From RYN-230 sp963768945 (GTDB lineage Bacteria > Actinomycetota > Actinomycetes > Streptosporangiales > Streptosporangiaceae), in contig CAVYJW010000003.1 in NCBI GenBank assembly GCA_963768945.1, positions 682,001-746,000 on the forward strand: 64,000 nt of DNA, given 5' to 3'. The notes beneath the pieces were generated by a model. The model was not told where the DNA came from and searched no databases. It was given only the letters and a program-made list of their open reading frames with translations. Both the position numbers and the translations under genes were made by a program. Position 1 is the stretch's first letter, and every line of letters begins with the position of its first letter. Of the stretch, positions 38,783 to 48,054 are shown in pieces.

Positions 38783-39304
38783 TCAGGGGCGGCCGAAGGT
38801 CGCGACGCTGACGACTTCCATCTCGAACAGCACGCGCCGCTCCTCGAAGGAGGGATCACGCAGCCCGTAGGGCGGCTCGTTGCCGGTGTACTTCACCCAG
38901 ATCCGGTCCAGCTGGTGGGTGACCCGCTGCCCCTCGGCCGGGTCGTCCTCAGAGATCTCCCGCTTCACCACGGTCTTGATGCTGATCCAGTGGTAGGCGT
39001 TCTCCGGGTTCATCAGCAGGAAGGTCGCGTACGGGGCCTTGCGCAGCCAGTCCACCTTCTTGCGGTGCGTGGCCAGATTGAGCAGTACCGTGTCACCCTC
39101 GTAGTCGAACCACACCGGGGTCAGGTTCGGCTGGTCGGCCCGGCCCATCACGGCCACGACCGCGGTCACCGGCTCATCCAGCAGCCGTTTGAAGCTCGGC
39201 TCCAGGTCAGCCAGGCTCGTCACCGGCTCGCGGTCGCCGATGGTGAACTGGCCGGGCTGGGTCCCCTCGGCCACGTCCTTGAACTTCGCAACGGTAATGC
39301 TCAC
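38783..39304 (-). CDS. PPOX-class (PNPOx-like) flavin/F420 oxidoreductase
   Basis: 173 aa from a GTG at 39304 (AAAGGAG upstream). It shows the split-barrel features of the pyridoxamine-phosphate-oxidase-like family: VTAVVAVMGRADQPNLTPVWF, VLLNLATHRKKVDWLR and YATFLLMNPENAYHWISI. These enzymes bind FMN, F420 or heme. In actinobacteria many are F420-dependent reductases; which cofactor applies here cannot be told. It lies upstream of the flavin monooxygenase on the same strand, perhaps as its partner. Confidence 0.85.
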   Translation of the reverse strand: MSITVAKFKDVAEGTQPGQFTIGDREPVTSLADLEPSFKRLLDEPVTAVVAVMGRADQPNLTPVWFDYEGDTVLLNLATHRKKVDWLRKAPYATFLLMNPENAYHWISIKTVVKREISEDDPAEGQRVTHQLDRIWVKYTGNEPPYGLRDPSFEERRVLFEMEVVSVATFGRP

Positions 39305-39337
39305 TGCGCACGCTCCTTTGCTGTATCGCATTGCCCC

Positions 39338-39391
39338 GTGGGGGCGGGGTGCCCGGTGGGGGCGGGGTGCCCGGTGCGGGCGGGGGTATCC
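39338..39391. repeat. 18-bp tandem repeat
   Basis: Three units of GTGGGGGCGGGGTGCCCG type at 39338, 39356 and 39374, then more diverged G-rich copies to about 39520, filling the gap between the PPOX start and the ThDP-enzyme stop. It is non-coding and very G-rich on the plus strand; quadruplex formation is possible. Confidence 0.8.
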
Positions 39392-39525
39392 GATCGAGCG
39401 GGTGGCTGGTGCGGGCGGGGGTGCCCCGTGGGGTTGGGAGCCCGGTGGGGCGGGGGACCCCCGCCCGATCGGGGGTCCCCGATCGGGCGGAGAGTGCCCG
39501 GTGGGGCGGGACCCGCGCCGGGTGG

Positions 39526-41283
39526 TCAACGGTCGCGTGCTCCCCCTGCCTCGGTCAGGCCGGGCACAGCCCGGCGGCCGGCGTCACCGCGGCTCAGCTC
39601 CATGACCGCGGGGTAGGAGGCCGGGTCCACGGCGGCATCGATCACCGTCGGGCCGTCCCGGCGCAACGCCTCGCCCAGCGCCGTGACCAGCTCCGCCTCG
39701 GATCCGGCGGCGGCCGCCGCGGCCCCCATCGCGGTGGCCACCCCGGCAAAGGACACCGGGCCGTAGTCCACGGCCTCGGCTCCGCCCTGGCCGGCCGGGC
39801 GTTGCTTGATCTTGATGAGGCTGAGCGTGGCGTCGTTGAACACGATGACCACGATCCGCAGCCTGAGCCGGACGGCGGTCTCGATTTCGGCCAGTGTCAT
39901 GCCCAGGCCACCGTCCCCGGTGAACGCGACCACCGGCTGGCCGGGGGCGCACAGCGCGGCGGCGATGGCGGCGGGCAGCGCGAAGCCCATGGTGGCCAGG
40001 CCGCTGGAGATGAGCAGCCGGCCGGGCTGGTCCACCTCCCACAGCGGCATCACCGCCAGCATGTGCGCGCCCGCGTCCACGGTCGCGATGGTGTCCGCCG
40101 GGGTGTGCGCCCGGACCACGGCGGCGACCTGCTGCGGGGCAAGCGCCGCGGCGGAGGTGATGGCGGTGGCTGCCTCGGCCAGGCAGCGTGCGGCGTCGGC
40201 CCGGGCCGCCCGCCCGGCCGCCGGTGCCCAGCCTGGGCCGGCTGGTGGTGTCCAGCCCGTCAGCACATCGATCGCGGCCGGCAGCGGTGCGGTCAGGGCG
40301 GTGGCGCCGGTGAAGTAGCCCGTGGCTCCGGTGTACCTGGCCGGCCACTCGCCGACCAGGACCGTGGGCGCGGCGTAGTCCCAGGCGGCCGGGATCATCT
40401 CCGCCTCGTCCACGCCCAGCCCGATGATGAGGTCAGCCTGGGCCAGCAACGGCCACTCCATCGTGCCGCCCGTCGCCAGCCCGGCTGCTTGGGCGGCAGA
40501 ATCCGGGACTATGCCCCTCGCCCGGTAGGTGTGCAGCGCCGGGATGCGGCGGCCGGCCACCGCCGCCCGGATGGCGGCGGTGTGCGCGATGGCGTGGGCG
40601 CCGAGCAAGAGCACCGGCCGCCGGGAGGTGCGCAGGGCCGAGGCCAGCGGTGCGAGATCGGACAGCGAGGCGACGCCGGCCGGAGGAGCCGGGCGGGCGG
40701 AGGCCGCGCCGGACCCGGGGTCATCGACGGTGGCCGCCGAACCGGCCGTGGCGCTGTCGTCCATCAGCGCGATTACCGGCCCGGGTGGTGCGGCGAGGGC
40801 CCGGCTGACCAGCCGCGAGCTCGCCTGGCCGGCCCGGTCCGCGCCGATCGTCAGCGCCGCCTTGGCCACCGGCCGGCCCAGCGCGCCCTGGTCCAGCCGC
40901 TGGTGGCTGACCCGGCCGGCCTCGGCGGCCCGCACCGTGTCGGAGATGACCACGAGGGGAAGCCGGTCCAGCGCCGCGTGGGCGATCCCGTTGACCGCGC
41001 TGGCGAGTCCCGGTCCCCGGGTGACCAGCACCGCCCCCGGTGTTCCGGTCAGGTCAGCGCTGGTCGCGGCCATGATGGCCGCGGCGGTCTCGGTGTGGGT
41101 GAGCACGAAGCACAGCCCGGCCGCGGTAGCTGCTCCGACCACGTCCAGGTTCGGGCCGCCGCCCGGCACGCCGAACATCACGCGGGTGCCCGCCGCGGCC
41201 AGCGCGGTGACCATCGCCGTGGCCCCGGACGGGGCGGTGGCTGGCCTGCGTGGGCCGCTCAGCGTGGCAGGCTGGCCGCTCAC
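39526..41283 (-). CDS. Acetolactate-synthase-like ThDP enzyme
   Basis: 585 aa with the three-domain ThDP layout. The catalytic glutamate is in LTHTETAAAIMAA near residue 65. The ThDP/Mg motif is FTGDGGLGMTLAEIETA through VFNDATLSL near 450. The central domain carries RRPVLLLGAHA. The activity could be acetolactate synthase-like, benzoylformate decarboxylase-like or sulfopyruvate/phosphonopyruvate decarboxylase-like; sequence reading alone does not decide. It is coupled to the GntR gene by ATGA overlap, so it is probably a catabolic enzyme under that regulator. Confidence 0.83.
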   Translation of the reverse strand: MSGQPATLSGPRRPATAPSGATAMVTALAAAGTRVMFGVPGGGPNLDVVGAATAAGLCFVLTHTETAAAIMAATSADLTGTPGAVLVTRGPGLASAVNGIAHAALDRLPLVVISDTVRAAEAGRVSHQRLDQGALGRPVAKAALTIGADRAGQASSRLVSRALAAPPGPVIALMDDSATAGSAATVDDPGSGAASARPAPPAGVASLSDLAPLASALRTSRRPVLLLGAHAIAHTAAIRAAVAGRRIPALHTYRARGIVPDSAAQAAGLATGGTMEWPLLAQADLIIGLGVDEAEMIPAAWDYAAPTVLVGEWPARYTGATGYFTGATALTAPLPAAIDVLTGWTPPAGPGWAPAAGRAARADAARCLAEAATAITSAAALAPQQVAAVVRAHTPADTIATVDAGAHMLAVMPLWEVDQPGRLLISSGLATMGFALPAAIAAALCAPGQPVVAFTGDGGLGMTLAEIETAVRLRLRIVVIVFNDATLSLIKIKQRPAGQGGAEAVDYGPVSFAGVATAMGAAAAAAGSEAELVTALGEALRRDGPTVIDAAVDPASYPAVMELSRGDAGRRAVPGLTEAGGARDR

Positions 41284-42251
41284 CGTGCGCTCCCGCGCGT
41301 GCCGGAGTGATCGACCCGGCCCCGCATCTGCAGCCGGTAGGAGTAACGGTCCGGGTGGAAATGGTTGATCGCCAGCTCCAGCGGCACCAGGTCCCGGTCA
41401 GAGTAGAGCCGCTCAATGCGCAGCACCGGCACGCCCGCCGGGCAGCCCAGCCTGCGGGCCGTGTCCGGGTCGGCGGCCACTGCGGTCGCGTTCTGCACCG
41501 CGTTGTGGATCTGCCGGTCGCTGACCCGGTCCACCAGGCTGATCACCGTGAACCGGGCGCGGTCGCCCGGTTCGGTGAGCGCCCCGAGCTCGGGCAGGTC
41601 CCGCAGCCTGCGCCCGATCTCCAGGGGCACATGCACCTTCGTGCAGCAGAAGGGCACCCCGTCGTGCAGCCGCAGGAACGACATGGCCATCACGGTGTCG
41701 TCGGGCACCCGCAGCGTGTCCGCGACCGCCACGCTGGCCAGCACATGCAGCGGCTCGACCACACGAAGCTCGGTGTCCAGCGAGAGTGCCATCAGGTCAT
41801 CGATGCTGTCGAACGAGCGCAGGTACTTGCCCTCTCCCGGAACCGCGAACGTGCCCCGGCCGCGGACCCGGTAAATGACGCCTTCCGAGACGAGATCCTG
41901 GAAGGCGCGGCGCACTGTCTGGCGGCTCAGCCCGGTGGAGGCGACCAGCTCGGCTTCCGTCGGCAGCCGCTGTGCCGGTGGGTAGCGCCCGTCCATGACC
42001 GCCTGCCGCAGGTCCGCAGCCAGCTGCCGGTACGCGGTGGCCTCGCCCGCGCCGGCCGTGGCGCCAGCTGCGGGGCGGACCGCGGAGCCGGCCGGACCAG
42101 GGCCGCCGGCTGCTCCCGGTGACGCTGCCTCGTGCCGGATGGGCGGCACGATCCGCAGCGCGGCCCGGGCGGCCCGGGCGGGTTTGGCTGACAACGCGAC
42201 TCCTGCTCGGTGGCCGGGTGGCCTGACGATCCGCGGCGAAGAGGCGCGCAT
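41280..42251 (-). CDS. GntR/HutC-family (UTRA) regulator
   Basis: 323 aa. The winged helix covers about residues 70-135 (YRQLAADLRQAVMDGRYP, LPTEAELVASTGLSRQTVRR, YRVRGRGTFAV), followed by a UTRA ligand domain (VVEPLHVLASVAVADTLRV, CTKVHVPLEIGRRL, LELAINHFHPDRYSY). The ATG at 42251 was chosen for its AAAGG site. The 68-residue Ala/Arg/Pro-rich N-terminal lead is unusual for the family and may mean a later start. It precedes and overlaps the ThDP enzyme gene, which it probably regulates together with itself. Confidence 0.85.
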   Translation of the reverse strand: MRASSPRIVRPPGHRAGVALSAKPARAARAALRIVPPIRHEAASPGAAGGPGPAGSAVRPAAGATAGAGEATAYRQLAADLRQAVMDGRYPPAQRLPTEAELVASTGLSRQTVRRAFQDLVSEGVIYRVRGRGTFAVPGEGKYLRSFDSIDDLMALSLDTELRVVEPLHVLASVAVADTLRVPDDTVMAMSFLRLHDGVPFCCTKVHVPLEIGRRLRDLPELGALTEPGDRARFTVISLVDRVSDRQIHNAVQNATAVAADPDTARRLGCPAGVPVLRIERLYSDRDLVPLELAINHFHPDRYSYRLQMRGRVDHSGTRGSAR

Positions 42252-42419
42252 CGCGACCTTTAGACGGCCATATTGTGGCGCGCGCGGCGACCACGTCAAG
42301 AGCCGGCGGTGCCTTTCCTGACTGGGATAACGCACCCTGCGCGGCTGTCCAATAAGGAGGGGTGGCCGCCGGGCTTTCCTTGTGAACGCAGTAACACGCA
42401 GATTTGGCCGGTCTAATCT

Positions 42420-42447
42420 GCGGCGGCCCGGAACCCCGGGCCGCCGC
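42420..42447. terminator. Strong GC hairpin, terminator-like
   Basis: GCGGCGGCCCGG-AACC-CCGGGCCGCCGC: a 12-bp perfect stem with a 4-bp loop. There is no T-run, as is common in high-GC actinobacteria. It could stop minus-strand transcription coming from the glycosylation cluster. Confidence 0.65.
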
Positions 42448-42450
42448 GCG

Positions 42451-42556
42451 CACTGAGTTAGCTGGCACTGGGTTAGCTGGCACTGGGTTGGCTGGCACTG
42501 GGTTGGCTGGCACTGGGTTGGCTGGGCACTGGGTTAGCTGGCACTGGGTTGGCTTC
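42451..42556. repeat. 15-bp tandem repeat, seven units
   Basis: Units CACTGGGTTGGCTGG / CACTGGGTTAGCTGG at 42451, 42466, 42481, 42496, 42511, 42527 and 42542. One spare G at 42526 breaks the 15-bp phase, which would shift any reading frame running through the array. Confidence 0.92.
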
Positions 42557-42808
42557 GCCAGCTGGATCGCCTGGTCGGCGCTGAGCCATGAGTCCGGCAC
42601 GCCACGGCCGACGATCAGCGCGCCGTCGGCCGGCCGTCGCCTCGTCGTTGAGGTCATGGCTCCTCCGCTGTCCTGCCACCGGTCTCCGGGCCGACCACGG
42701 CGATGCCCGATAGCCGGCAGGCAGGTACCCCGGCACCGACGAGCCTCACGCCGCGGAAGGCGGGCGTTGGATCTCGCCCGGACCACCTGAGCCGCCGCGG
42801 GGAGGTGA

Positions 42809-43792
42809 CTACAGATCGCTGCGGGAGCGGACGATGAGGTCGGCGAGGAGGGCCAGGGTGGCAATGATGAGGCCGCTGACGAAGATCAGGACGGTGTCGT
42901 CGGCGATGTGCAGGGGGTGGACGACCACGTCGTAGATGCCTTTGAGCACGCCGAGGCCGAGCAGGGCCAGGGCGATAGGCATCAGGACCTTGAGCGGGTT
43001 GAAGTACATGACCATCCGCAGCACCTGGAGGATGTAGCGGTAGGCGTCCTTGACGAAGTGGAATTTGGAGGTGCCAGCCCGTTTGGCGTAGCCGATGGGC
43101 ACGTAGCGGACGTCGTGCTGGTTGGACAGGAACGCGATCGTGATCGTGGTGACGCAGGAGAACCCGGGGGGCAGCAGCCGGAGGTAGGGCAGCGCAACCT
43201 CGCGGCGGAAGGCGCGCAGGCCGGAGTTCAGGTCGGGGATCTCGTAGTTGGTCAGCCGTTCGGCGAGCTTGCGGATGAACCACTTCGCCGGGACCCGCAG
43301 CAGCTTGTGGCTGCCTTCCTCGCTGGTCCGCGCGCCGACGACCTGGTCGGTGTCGGGGTCCTGCTCCAGCATCGCGACCAGTTCGGGGATCCGCTCGTTG
43401 GGGTAGGTCATGTCGGCGTCGGTCCAGACCACGATCTGGCCCCGGGCTTCCTGGGTGCCGATCCGGCGGACCGTGCCCGAGCCGCCGTTGCGGCGGAACG
43501 CCACGATCTTCAGGTGGGGGAACCCCGGCGCGGCCTCCTGCAGCCGGGCCAGCGTCCCGTCGGTCGAGGCGTCGTCGTAGGCGACCAGCTCATAGGTGTA
43601 CCCGCTGGCATCCATGGCCGCGCAGATCCGCGTCACCTCGGTGACGACGTGTCCCTCCTCATTGTGGCAGGGCAGGATGATGGAGACGTACGGGTTCTGC
43701 CCGGCCAGATCGGGATCGGGATCGGGTGCCGGGGTGGCGGCGGGCGCAGTTCCGGGGGTGGTGGCCATGCGGTCGTCGGTGAGCGATTTCAT
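42809..43792 (-). CDS. Polyprenyl-phosphate glycosyltransferase (GT2, DPM1/ArnC-like)
   Basis: 327 aa. The GT2 domain shows YVSIILPCHNEEGHVVTEV, VAYDDASTDGTLARL and the DxD VVWTDADMTYPNE. Two C-terminal membrane spans (VLMPIALALLGLGVLKGIY; TVLIFVSGLIIATLALLADL) complete the DPM/ArnC type, which makes lipid-linked sugars for later transfer outside the cell. The start at 43792 overlaps the upstream stop (ATGA); an ATG at 43768 is an alternative. It forms a tight operon with the next two membrane-protein genes, its probable users. Confidence 0.9.
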   Translation of the reverse strand: MKSLTDDRMATTPGTAPAATPAPDPDPDLAGQNPYVSIILPCHNEEGHVVTEVTRICAAMDASGYTYELVAYDDASTDGTLARLQEAAPGFPHLKIVAFRRNGGSGTVRRIGTQEARGQIVVWTDADMTYPNERIPELVAMLEQDPDTDQVVGARTSEEGSHKLLRVPAKWFIRKLAERLTNYEIPDLNSGLRAFRREVALPYLRLLPPGFSCVTTITIAFLSNQHDVRYVPIGYAKRAGTSKFHFVKDAYRYILQVLRMVMYFNPLKVLMPIALALLGLGVLKGIYDVVVHPLHIADDTVLIFVSGLIIATLALLADLIVRSRSDL

Positions 43793-46008
43793 CGTGAGGG
43801 CTCCGACATCCAGACGTTGACGGTGAGTTTCCAGGTGGTTGTGGGTGGGTTGATCAGCGTGTGGCTGTCCTGGGTCGTGCGCAGGGCCATGATCAGCCGG
43901 GGCGTGGCGCCGTAGCGCTTGAGCGCTCTCCTCCTGATCCCGAGCAGTACGGGCTGGCGGCCGGCGTGCCGGATGCCGCGAATGACACCGCTGACTGCAC
44001 GGGGACTCGGATCGCGGGTCCGCGCGGCCGGGACGCCGCACATGCCCCGGACCAGCTGCAGGAACGTGTCGGCCAGCGAGCTGCTGACGATCAGGACTGA
44101 CGAGTCACGCGGGATGGCGGCGCACAACCCGTCAACCGCCTGGACCTCCCCCCGGTAGGTGGGGGTGAAGGCCAGCCCGGTCGCGACAGGGCGCAGGCCG
44201 AGCGGGCCCCCGTCCCGGACCCCGAGTCCCAGGGTGGTCTGCGCGGCCGGGAGGACCAGGGCGGCTGAGCAGACGGCCACGGCGATCACCCGGCCGGGCC
44301 GGCCGTAGCCCTGCTCACGCAGCCATCCATGGATCCACCGCACGGCCCAGACGGCGAGCACGATGAAACCTGGAAGCACCGCCGGGACCAGCCTGCGGCT
44401 CGCCCAGGGCTGGTCGGGCACGATGGCCGGCCGGTACAGCGTCGTCACGATGGCCCAGCCGAAGGTGACCAGGGGCAGGATCCATAGCGGCGCGCGGCCC
44501 TGCAGGCAGCGGCGCGCGAGCAGTGCCGCGCCGAGCGTGCCGAGCAGCACGGCAGGCACGCCGAGGTACCAGAACACCCAGTGCAGGCTGATCTCGTAAT
44601 ACAGGCGGGTGGGCTGAATGGGCAGGCCGTCAGCCCGCTGCCAGTCGATCATGGCCGGCACTGAGGACGCGGTCGCGGGCCCGTGGACAGTCTGGAGATA
44701 CGGGCGCACGGCGAAGGCGATCAGGATCAGGAACGCGAGCACGAAAGCCGCATTGGGCAGGAGGTTCCCGCGCAGGGTTGGCAGGCCCCGGCGGCGCAGC
44801 AGCAGGACCGCCGCCCCGGTGCCGATCAGGATCACGACGACCAGCAAGGCCAGCGGGATCAGTGAGCTCTTGATGGTGGCCAGGTAAGGGCGCGACAGCA
44901 CCAGGCCGTCCACGGCGCCATAGATCGCGCCAGTGGCCAGGCCACCGAGCAGCGGCAGCGCCTGGGGCCGGCGGGCGATGAGGAGCAGCCCGATGTAGGG
45001 GAGGACCGGGAGAATGTCGCTGGCTCCATCGATGCGGACCAGCAGGGTCATGCCCAGGGCCAGCCCACCCAGCGCGGCGGTGACCCGGCCGCCCAGCCCT
45101 TCGGTCCGCAGCGAGTCGATGACCAGGCACAGGCCTCCCAGGAAGAGGATGGCCGCGGCGGGCTCGCTGTAGGTGGACCGGGCCGTGAACTGCATCGGCA
45201 GCGCGATCGCCAGGGTGAGGGCGGCCAGCGGAGCCCACCGTGGCCCGACGAGCCGGGCGGCCAGCCCGCCGAAGGTGAGGACGGCAAGTGCGCCCAGGAC
45301 TGGCGCCATCGCCGTGGCGGCTGTAGCCCCGCCGATCCAGAACCCGCCGGCCAGGATCATCGGCAGCCCGGCCATGAACTGCGGCACCACCGCGCTGCCG
45401 ACCGGGTAAGAGGCGAAGCTGTCGAAGCTCAGGCCGGGATGGGTGCCGCCGAAGGCCGCGCGGTCCTGGGGGATCGGCAGTGAGCCATGGCCGGCTATCC
45501 AGTTCCCGAACTGGATGTAGGCCGCGGGGTCGCGCATCACGATGAGCTGCTGCGCGTGATAGATCATCTGGTCCAGGCCGAACGCGGCCGCGATCGCGAT
45601 TACCGCGACCACGGCCCACCAGGGCGTGCGCGGGGCGGTGTCGCTGTCTTCCCGGTCCGGCGTCTGGCCGGGCCCGGCTGCGGCCGCCGTCCCAGGTGCG
45701 GGGGTGCGGCCGGTCACCTGGGCCGCCTCGGATTCCTGCCTCAGGCCGGGGATCCAGCGGAGTCCCGCCAGCATCAGCACGGCGGCCAGCGGTACCGAGA
45801 TCACCAGCGTGAGCACCGGGGTGAACACGCCCAGGAGCAGGAGCGGCAGCCCGGCCAGCAACCAGGCCATCACCAGAAAGGCGGGCAGCACCGACAGCCG
45901 TCCGAGCAGCTGCCCGGCCGGGTCGGCCGGTCCGGCCGGGCCGGGAATCAGGCCGGTGGCGGCGCGGCGGGCGGAGCCTGCCAACGAGGTCCGGGCCAGG
46001 GCGATCAC
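43789..46008 (-). CDS. Large polytopic membrane protein, GT-C-like
   Basis: 739 aa with about 13 membrane spans. After the second span the first extracytoplasmic loop begins MRDPAAYIQFGNWI, with an acidic residue where GT-C enzymes carry the catalytic Asp. The C-terminal soluble part (about 620-739) contains RDSSVLIVSSSLADTFLQLV. This suggests a glycosyltransferase of the PMT/ArnT-like superfamily using the lipid-linked sugar made by the next gene. The GTG start overlaps the upstream stop by 4 bp, which is the main reason for this start. Confidence 0.75.
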   Translation of the reverse strand: MIALARTSLAGSARRAATGLIPGPAGPADPAGQLLGRLSVLPAFLVMAWLLAGLPLLLLGVFTPVLTLVISVPLAAVLMLAGLRWIPGLRQESEAAQVTGRTPAPGTAAAAGPGQTPDREDSDTAPRTPWWAVVAVIAIAAAFGLDQMIYHAQQLIVMRDPAAYIQFGNWIAGHGSLPIPQDRAAFGGTHPGLSFDSFASYPVGSAVVPQFMAGLPMILAGGFWIGGATAATAMAPVLGALAVLTFGGLAARLVGPRWAPLAALTLAIALPMQFTARSTYSEPAAAILFLGGLCLVIDSLRTEGLGGRVTAALGGLALGMTLLVRIDGASDILPVLPYIGLLLIARRPQALPLLGGLATGAIYGAVDGLVLSRPYLATIKSSLIPLALLVVVILIGTGAAVLLLRRRGLPTLRGNLLPNAAFVLAFLILIAFAVRPYLQTVHGPATASSVPAMIDWQRADGLPIQPTRLYYEISLHWVFWYLGVPAVLLGTLGAALLARRCLQGRAPLWILPLVTFGWAIVTTLYRPAIVPDQPWASRRLVPAVLPGFIVLAVWAVRWIHGWLREQGYGRPGRVIAVAVCSAALVLPAAQTTLGLGVRDGGPLGLRPVATGLAFTPTYRGEVQAVDGLCAAIPRDSSVLIVSSSLADTFLQLVRGMCGVPAARTRDPSPRAVSGVIRGIRHAGRQPVLLGIRRRALKRYGATPRLIMALRTTQDSHTLINPPTTTWKLTVNVWMSEPSR

Positions 46009-47732
46009 CGCCCGGTCCGCGGGGCGTGCAGGACGAGGTACCCGTCCTGCCGGAAGGTGACCTGATAGCCGTGCTTCTCCAATAGCCTGACCCGCCGCCG
46101 TTCGGCCCGCACGGAGTGCCAGGTGAACTCCCGGCGTCTCACGTCGGCGACCACCCATGGGGAGAACCGTGGCGTTGTCCCGTCGCCGTCCCACAGCAGG
46201 ACGGTGTCCCGGCCCGACAGATGCGGGCCAACGTTGTTGACCGCCTCGACCGTGACCCCCCGCGGCACTGCGGCGGCGGCCGCGGCCTCCGCGCGCACCT
46301 GGGCGTTCCGGTGGTAGAAGGACGAGTGCAGGGCCGCTCCGAACGCGAAGCGCGGGACCAGGCCTATGGCCACGACGATCAGCGCGACCGAGCAGGCCAG
46401 CGCGACCGTTCCGGTCCGCCGCTGGTCGGCGCCGGGCGGGGACCAGGCGGCGCCGGGGCGGCTGCGCCGGGCTGCGAAGTAGTCGCCGACCTCGACCGAC
46501 CATCGGTCCAGCCGGGCGGCCCCGTCCACGGCGGCGAAGAGCAGGATGATCACGAGGTAGGCGTTGTAGTGGAACGGGGTAACCCACCAGTTGGGGAACT
46601 TGCTGTTCAGCATCCGCTCGAGCAGCAGCGGGACCGCGGCGAGCGTGAGGGGGGAGCGCAGCGGCAGGAAGCAGAACGCTCCGAACAGCCAGAGCATGGT
46701 GTCGAGCTTGACCCGCGGGGTGATCAGTAGCCGCGCCGAACTGGCCGGATGCATGATGATGTGCCCGATGACCTGCGGCACGTTGCCGCCCAGCGCACCA
46801 TACGCCCAGTAGTAGCCGGAACGTCCGCCGAAGGCGGGGATCAGCACGTAGATGGACACCACGCTGGCCACCAGCCCCACCACTGCGAGGATCAGGCCGG
46901 TCAGCGCAGGCCGCCTGAGCGTCTTCGGGCGGTCCACGGCCAGGTAGATGCCGATCCCGAAGATCAGGAAGCCCATGTCCTCCTTGACCAGCAGCAGGGC
47001 CCCCAGCGCGATCAGCGCGGTCCGCAGCCGTCCGGCCTGGAGACGCTCGAGGGCCACTGCGGTCAGCAGCGGCGCGAACGCGACCTCGTGGAAGTCGAAG
47101 GCCAGGGCCGCGGCGATCGGCCAGCTCAGCGCGTACGCGGCGGACACGAGGTAGGCCGCCGCGGTCGCCTTGGTGCCGCCGCCGAAGGCCCGCCGGGTGA
47201 ACAGCCACACCGGCGGGATCGCCAGCGCGAACAGGACCGCCTGCGCGACCAGGAGGTTGACCGGGCTGTTGCTGACCCAGTACAGCGGGGCCAGCACGGC
47301 CAGGATCGGTGACCAGTGATCGCCGAGCACCGAGAAATGAGGGCCGAATCCGTTGTGCAATCCCTTTATGAGGGAGATCCCGGGGTGCAGGTGGGCGTAG
47401 GAACGCACGGCCTGGTCGAAGATCACCAGGTCGTAGGAGGCAGTCTGATAGGTGTGGTACCGGACGAGCGCGAAGCCCGAGTAGGCGGCCGCGGCCAGCG
47501 CGGTCAGCAGGCCGACCCCCAGCCGGTGCGCGCCACGGCGCGAGGCAGCCAGCGGTGGCCCGGCCGGCCCGGCGCCTGCCTGCAACGGCTCGGCCGGCGC
47601 GGCGCTCGCCTCCAGTGGTCCGGTCTCCCCTGCACCGGCCTCCTGCGGGGCATCACCGTCCGGCGGACCCTGATGGCTCGCGGCCTGCCGGGCAGCCTTC
47701 ACCTCGTTGCGCGCCGCCACCCGAAAATCCAC
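46005..47732 (-). CDS. DUF2079 polytopic membrane protein
   Basis: About 575 aa from a GTG at 47732; a GTG at 47720 or a TTG at 47783 would also fit. About ten membrane spans. The DUF2079 pattern is evident: FALVRYHTYQTASYDLVIFDQ, GPHFSVLGDHWSPILAVLAP, AFDFHEVAFAPLL and YYWAYGALGGNVP. These proteins are predicted GT-C-fold enzymes of unknown substrate. Coupled by GTGA overlap to the following membrane-protein gene, so the three genes 42809-47732 form one operon. Confidence 0.85.
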   Translation of the reverse strand: MDFRVAARNEVKAARQAASHQGPPDGDAPQEAGAGETGPLEASAAPAEPLQAGAGPAGPPLAASRRGAHRLGVGLLTALAAAAYSGFALVRYHTYQTASYDLVIFDQAVRSYAHLHPGISLIKGLHNGFGPHFSVLGDHWSPILAVLAPLYWVSNSPVNLLVAQAVLFALAIPPVWLFTRRAFGGGTKATAAAYLVSAAYALSWPIAAALAFDFHEVAFAPLLTAVALERLQAGRLRTALIALGALLLVKEDMGFLIFGIGIYLAVDRPKTLRRPALTGLILAVVGLVASVVSIYVLIPAFGGRSGYYWAYGALGGNVPQVIGHIIMHPASSARLLITPRVKLDTMLWLFGAFCFLPLRSPLTLAAVPLLLERMLNSKFPNWWVTPFHYNAYLVIILLFAAVDGAARLDRWSVEVGDYFAARRSRPGAAWSPPGADQRRTGTVALACSVALIVVAIGLVPRFAFGAALHSSFYHRNAQVRAEAAAAAAVPRGVTVEAVNNVGPHLSGRDTVLLWDGDGTTPRFSPWVVADVRRREFTWHSVRAERRRVRLLEKHGYQVTFRQDGYLVLHAPRTGR

Positions 47733-47888
47733 GATTAAGCACGATATCTGGGCAGAGTTTCGGTACGGGTCATAACCCCTCAATAACCTCTGAAGACGTT
47801 CAGATTACCTCGTCAACAGAATCAATGGCGGGTACTTTTGGGAGCAAGATCACTCACGTGATTCCGCGGCGGGACTGCTGATCCGTTC

Positions 47889-48054
47889 GGGGCTACCCGG
47901 GGCTCGGGGCTACCCGGGCTCGGGGCTACCCGGGCTCGGGACTGCCGGGCTCGGGACCGCCGGGCTCGGGACCGCCGGGCTCGGGACCGCCGGGCTCGGG
48001 ACCGCCGGGCTCGGGACCGCCGGGCTCGGGACCGCCAGGCTCGGGACTGCCAGG
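47889..48054. repeat. 15-bp tandem repeat at the end of the UPF0104 gene
   Basis: About eleven 15-bp units of ACCGCCGGGCTCGGG type. The distal (left) units read GGCTACCCGGGCTCG, and the CTA in one of them supplies the stop codon (TAG) of the minus-strand gene. The array therefore extends beyond the coding end. Confidence 0.93.

Larger units (their letters stand above)
42252..42808. other. Intergenic region with hairpin, repeat and possible small ORF
   Basis: The part next to the GntR gene (42252-42410) is AT-richer and probably holds its promoter. A 12-bp perfect hairpin and a seven-unit repeat follow. On the minus strand an ATG at 42657 preceded by GCGGAGGAGCC opens ADGALIVGRGVPDSWLSADQ, then runs into the repeat with no clear end. 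This could be a short real peptide or the remnant of a larger gene. Confidence 0.5.

Noticed and set aside
42451..42556. Possible CRISPR-like array of short repeats
   Set aside because: Units are 15 bp and directly adjacent with no unique spacers, and no cas genes are nearby; it is a tandem minisatellite. The same holds for the other arrays.
46009..47208. A 1139-codon reading of the GT-C-like gene beginning at 47208
   Set aside because: The added part overlaps the DUF2079 gene in another frame. The GTG at 46008 with a 4-bp overlap is the natural start.
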